Source: an uncultured Acetatifactor sp. (lineage in GTDB: Bacteria; Bacillota; Clostridia; Lachnospirales; Lachnospiraceae). From it: 14,582 nucleotides of DNA. This document shows, piece by piece, positions 12,126 through 14,582 of the stretch (the first letter of the stretch is position 1; each line of letters begins with the position of its first letter). The stretch lies in contig CANQSE010000020.1 in assembly GCA_947626405.1 (NCBI GenBank), positions 1-14,582 on the forward strand, written 5' to 3'. The position numbers and the translations under genes are program-made. A model generated the notes under the pieces. That model saw only the letters and a program-made list of their open reading frames with translations. It searched no databases and had not been told where the DNA came from.

Positions 12126-12734
12126 TTGTACAAGTGGAGACAACAGCCAATCGTCAGCATTATTCTGGTGGCGGCCAATGTATTGTTATTTTTGCTGTGC
12201 AAGCTGGCCGGAGGTATTATATACGACTGGGGAATATTGGATGTCTATGGAGTGATTTTTGGCGAATACTACAGATTCATTTCCTATATGTTCCTTCATG
12301 CTGATTTGGATCATCTGGTGAGCAATATGCTCATCCTGTTTTTTCTGGGCTCTATGATTGAAAAGGAAATAGGACATGTCTGTTATGGCTCACTGTACAT
12401 GCTGTGCGGGTTCGGAGCCGGACTGTGCTCTTATTTTTACAGGCTGTTTACAGGCAATTTAGCTTATACGCTGGGCGCCAGCGGAGCGGTTTTTGGGCTG
12501 GAGGGTGTTCTTCTGGCCATGGTGCTGTTTCGTGACAGACGCACCATGGGAATCAGGACCGACCGTGTTGTGCTGATGATTTTATTATCGCTTTACAGCG
12601 GTTTTGCTGGACAGAATATAGACAATGCCGCTCATGTGGGCGGTCTTTTAACCGGTGTGGCGTGCGGATGCGCAATGTGTCTGTTTCGCCGTATCAGATA
12701 CAGAATTAAAAAAAGAAAACAGACAGTGAGGTGA
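12126..12734 (+). CDS. Rhomboid-family intramembrane serine protease
   Basis: 202-aa polytopic membrane protein. Signature motifs are FLHADLDHLVSNM (about 56-68, the H-x-x-x-x-H-x-x-x-N block in the second helix), LGASGAVFG with nucleophile S119, and NAAHVGG with H170, forming the Ser-His dyad. The basic C-terminal tail RRIRYRIKKRK is cytoplasmic. Rhomboids cut transmembrane segments of single-pass proteins; the substrate is not known here. The start is TTG 12126 behind GGAAAGGA with a 10-nt spacer, and no upstream in-frame ATG fits. It heads a new transcript, and the next gene begins 4 nt after its stop. A link to the neighbouring pilus machine is possible but not shown. Confidence 0.93.
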   Translation: MYKWRQQPIVSIILVAANVLLFLLCKLAGGIIYDWGILDVYGVIFGEYYRFISYMFLHADLDHLVSNMLILFFLGSMIEKEIGHVCYGSLYMLCGFGAGLCSYFYRLFTGNLAYTLGASGAVFGLEGVLLAMVLFRDRRTMGIRTDRVVLMILLSLYSGFAGQNIDNAAHVGGLLTGVACGCAMCLFRRIRYRIKKRKQTVR

Positions 12735-12738
12735 TGAG

Positions 12739-13737
12739 TTGAATATTAACATTTACTATGGAGGCCGTGGGATTATTGACGATCCGTGTTTGTTTGTGCT
12801 TGACAAAATGCAGGAGATACTTGAAGAACTCCGTGTGAACGTCACAAGGTATAATTTATATGAGATGAAAAATACGATTCCGACGCTTCCGCAGACTTTA
12901 AAAGACTGCGATGGCATTATACTCGCGACCACTGTGGAGTGGTATGGTATCGGGGGATATATGCAGCAGTTTCTGGACGCCTGCTGGCTGTTTGGGGACA
13001 AAGAAAAGATTGCCGGAATATATATGTGTCCGGTAGTAATGTCAACTACCTGGGGTGAGCGGGAGTCAAAGCTTTACCTTTCGACGTCGTGGGAAATCCT
13101 CGGAGGCAAGCTGTGTAAGGGACTCTGCGGTTATATTGAAAATTCCATGGTACTTGAGATGAACGAACAATATATCAAGGTGATTGAAAGGGAAACGGAA
13201 AATATTTATCGGACAATCAGTCAGCGGATGTCAAATTTTCCGGCAAGCAATCAGGTTATAAAGCAAAAGGCGGCGGTGCCAAAGTCCACAAATCTCACCC
13301 CACAGGAGTCCGAGCAGCTTTCTGAGTATGTATCAGACGACAGCTATGTGCAGCGTCAAAAGCAGGATATCCAGGAGCTTACAAGCCTGTTCAGGGACAT
13401 GATGGAGGAGGAGAGCGGGGGCGACGAGCAATACCTTAACGTTTTCCGCAAATGTTTTAAGCCGCAGGCGGGTTTTGAGGCCGAGTATTCAATATCGATA
13501 GAGGGTAAAAAGAACAAACTGATACTGTCTGTACACGGCCCGAAATTTGAGTGCTATTACGGTACGCTGGAGCAGCCCGACGTGGAGGTAGGACTTGACA
13601 GGGCCACAATGGAAGAAATAGTCAGCGGACGCATGACTTTCCAGCGGGCATTTATGTCGGGCGCCATGAAGACAAAGGGCGATTTCAGGGTGCTCAGAAC
13701 CCTGGATCAGCTTTTTATGTTTGAAGAATTTAAGTGA
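12739..13737 (+). CDS. Flavodoxin-like / SCP2 fusion protein
   Basis: 332 aa with two domains. Residues 1-165 have a flavodoxin-like (NADPH-dependent FMN reductase type) fold: MNINIYYGGRG, CDGIILATTVEWYGIGGYMQQFLDAC, and IYMCPVVMSTTWGERESK. Residues 166-225 are a charged linker with no clear domain. Residues 230-332 match the SCP2 sterol-carrier-like fold: EYSISIEGKKNKLILSVHG, DVEVGLDRATMEEIVSGRMTFQRAFMSGAMKTKGDFRVLRTL. The first domain may bind flavin, but the phosphate-loop motif after strand 1 (YYGGRGIID) is not the standard T-x-T-G-N-T. The SCP2 part would hold a lipid or other hydrophobic ligand. TTG 12739 follows GAGGTGAT. Cytoplasmic, reaction unknown. Confidence 0.78.
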   Translation: MNINIYYGGRGIIDDPCLFVLDKMQEILEELRVNVTRYNLYEMKNTIPTLPQTLKDCDGIILATTVEWYGIGGYMQQFLDACWLFGDKEKIAGIYMCPVVMSTTWGERESKLYLSTSWEILGGKLCKGLCGYIENSMVLEMNEQYIKVIERETENIYRTISQRMSNFPASNQVIKQKAAVPKSTNLTPQESEQLSEYVSDDSYVQRQKQDIQELTSLFRDMMEEESGGDEQYLNVFRKCFKPQAGFEAEYSISIEGKKNKLILSVHGPKFECYYGTLEQPDVEVGLDRATMEEIVSGRMTFQRAFMSGAMKTKGDFRVLRTLDQLFMFEEFK

Positions 13738-13757
13738 GAATTTAAGGAGAGATGGAT

Positions 13758-14168
13758 ATGACAAAGAACGATTGTATTTTCTGCAGGATTGCAAAGGGTG
13801 AGATCCCTTCGGCAACTATCTACGAGGACGAAAAATTCAGGGTGATACTTGACCTGAATCCGGCAACTAAAGGGCACGCGCTGATTCTGCCGAAGGATCA
13901 CTGGGACTGCCTGTACGATATACCGGAGGAGACTGCCGCCGGAGCAATGAAACTGGCAAAAAAACTGGCGGCGACTCTGCGTGACAGACTGCACAGCGAC
14001 GGTCTTAATCTTGTTCAGAATAACGGAAGCACGGCCGGTCAGACCGTGTCGCATTTTCATCTTCATATTATTCCAAGATATGAGGGAGACGGGCAGAAAA
14101 TCGGATGGGTTCCCGGGTCGTCCTCCCCGCAGGAATTGGATGAGATCAAAAAAATGCTGACAGACTGA
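13758..14168 (+). CDS. HIT-family nucleotide-binding hydrolase
   Basis: 136-aa cytoplasmic HIT protein (Hint-like branch). The N-terminal CIFCRIAKGEIPS carries the zinc-type C6-x-x-C9. The core has KGHALILPKDHW. The histidine triad HFHLHIIPR is at 99-107, with H101 as the predicted nucleophile. Such enzymes hydrolyse AMP-lysine-type phosphoramidates or dinucleoside polyphosphates. I chose ATG 13758 (8 nt after AAGGAG) over ATG 13752, which would sit only 2 nt after the same site. Length is normal for the family. It lies 20 nt after the SCP2 gene and 33 nt before the fumarase gene, so it is probably in the same transcript. Confidence 0.94.
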   Translation: MTKNDCIFCRIAKGEIPSATIYEDEKFRVILDLNPATKGHALILPKDHWDCLYDIPEETAAGAMKLAKKLAATLRDRLHSDGLNLVQNNGSTAGQTVSHFHLHIIPRYEGDGQKIGWVPGSSSPQELDEIKKMLTD

Positions 14169-14201
14169 CAAAACAGAAAAAAGCCGAATGGGACGGATGC
14201 T

Positions 14202-14582
14202 ATGAGAACTATAGATGTGGCGGAGATAACGAAAAACATAAAAGAAATGTGTATAGAAGCCAATTATTTCCTCTCCGACGATATGGTAAAGTCTGTAAAT
14301 GACGCCATGTCGGCGGAAGAATCTCCTATGGGGCAAAAGATTCTTTCGCAGCTTAAGGAGAATATGGAAATTGCGGCGCGTGATATGATCCCGATATGTC
14401 AGGATACTGGCATGGCGGTGATATTTATGGACGTTGGTCAGGATGTACATTTTGAGGGAGGCTCTTTGGAAGATGCCGTTCAGGAAGGTGTACGCCGGGG
14501 ATATTCAGACGGCTTCCTGAGAAAATCCGTCGTGAGGGATCCGATTTACCGTGAAAATACGGGAGACAACACTCCGGCGGTG
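14202..14582 (+). CDS. Class I fumarate hydratase, alpha subunit, 3'-partial
   Basis: First 127 residues of the alpha subunit of the two-component, oxygen-sensitive [4Fe-4S] fumarate hydratase/tartrate dehydratase family; the rest lies beyond the window. Motifs: MRTIDVAEITKNIKEMC at the start, MIPICQDTGMAVIFMDVGQDVHFEGG (C66 is a likely cluster ligand), then VQEGVRRGYSDGFLRKSVVRDPI and ENTGDNTPAV. The pattern I-C-Q-D-T-G is diagnostic. The enzyme interconverts fumarate and malate; the beta subunit would be expected immediately downstream. The ribosome binding site is weak (GGGACGG). A tartrate dehydratase assignment cannot be excluded from the N-terminus alone. Confidence 0.93.
   Translation, partial: MRTIDVAEITKNIKEMCIEANYFLSDDMVKSVNDAMSAEESPMGQKILSQLKENMEIAARDMIPICQDTGMAVIFMDVGQDVHFEGGSLEDAVQEGVRRGYSDGFLRKSVVRDPIYRENTGDNTPAV

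Noticed and set aside
13707..14450. Minus-strand open frame of 247 codons
   Set aside because: It spans the HIT and fumarase genes on the opposite strand, both of which have clear family motifs; a shadow frame.

Overview
This window looks like chromosomal DNA of a monoderm, motile gut-type Clostridium, most likely a Lachnospiraceae. The evidence is a flagellin with an adjacent divergent FliS, a YaaL/DUF2508 gene beside a BofA-like gene, and a Tad pilus cluster of the Lachnospiraceae type (Flp1-like pilin, DUF5702, DUF6382-FHA, no secretin or other outer-membrane genes). Starts are often GTG or TTG behind strong Shine-Dalgarno sequences. No mobile element, rRNA, tRNA or CRISPR array was seen.

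Layout. (1) Positions 2-1565: a flagellin missing its N-terminus at the window edge, then a FliS-family chaperone. (2) 1515-2238: a minus-strand DUF2508 (YaaL-like) gene whose 3' end overlaps fliS by 51 nt, diverging from a BofA-like membrane protein. (3) 2275-12009: one long plus-strand operon for a Tad/Flp-type machine, with a promoter at 2275-2303 and a structured 5' leader of about 100 nt. Its order is prepilin peptidase, TadZ-like, CpaF ATPase, TadB, TadC, Flp1-like pilin, DUF5702 protein, TadE-like protein with a long leader, a divergent second A24-type membrane protein, a second TadE-like pseudopilin, and DUF6382-FHA. Gaps are tiny and many genes overlap. (4) 12064-14582: a new promoter drives rhomboid protease, a flavodoxin-like/SCP2 fusion, a HIT hydrolase and the start of class I fumarate hydratase alpha subunit (cut by the window end).

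How the genes fit together. In the Tad operon the peptidase(s) should trim the Flp pilin and the TadE-like pseudopilins. CpaF is the hexameric motor, TadB and TadC are the membrane platform, and TadZ positions the machine. DUF5702 and the two TadE-like proteins are probably minor or tip components. The FHA protein is a cytoplasmic regulatory candidate, although no kinase or phosphatase lies in the window.

The points most worth a second look are the extracytoplasmic insertion in TadC with an atrophied Ig-like pattern, tandem Y-H-x4-C...C-x-x-C repeats at the C-terminus of the first TadE-like protein, the cluster of competing inverted repeats in that gene's unusually long leader, a TadZ that lost its Walker A lysine, and a second A24-like protein with G-W-A-D in place of G-x-G-D. 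The Tad cluster type itself is known in this family, so I do not claim a wholly new system; the novelty lies in these parts.
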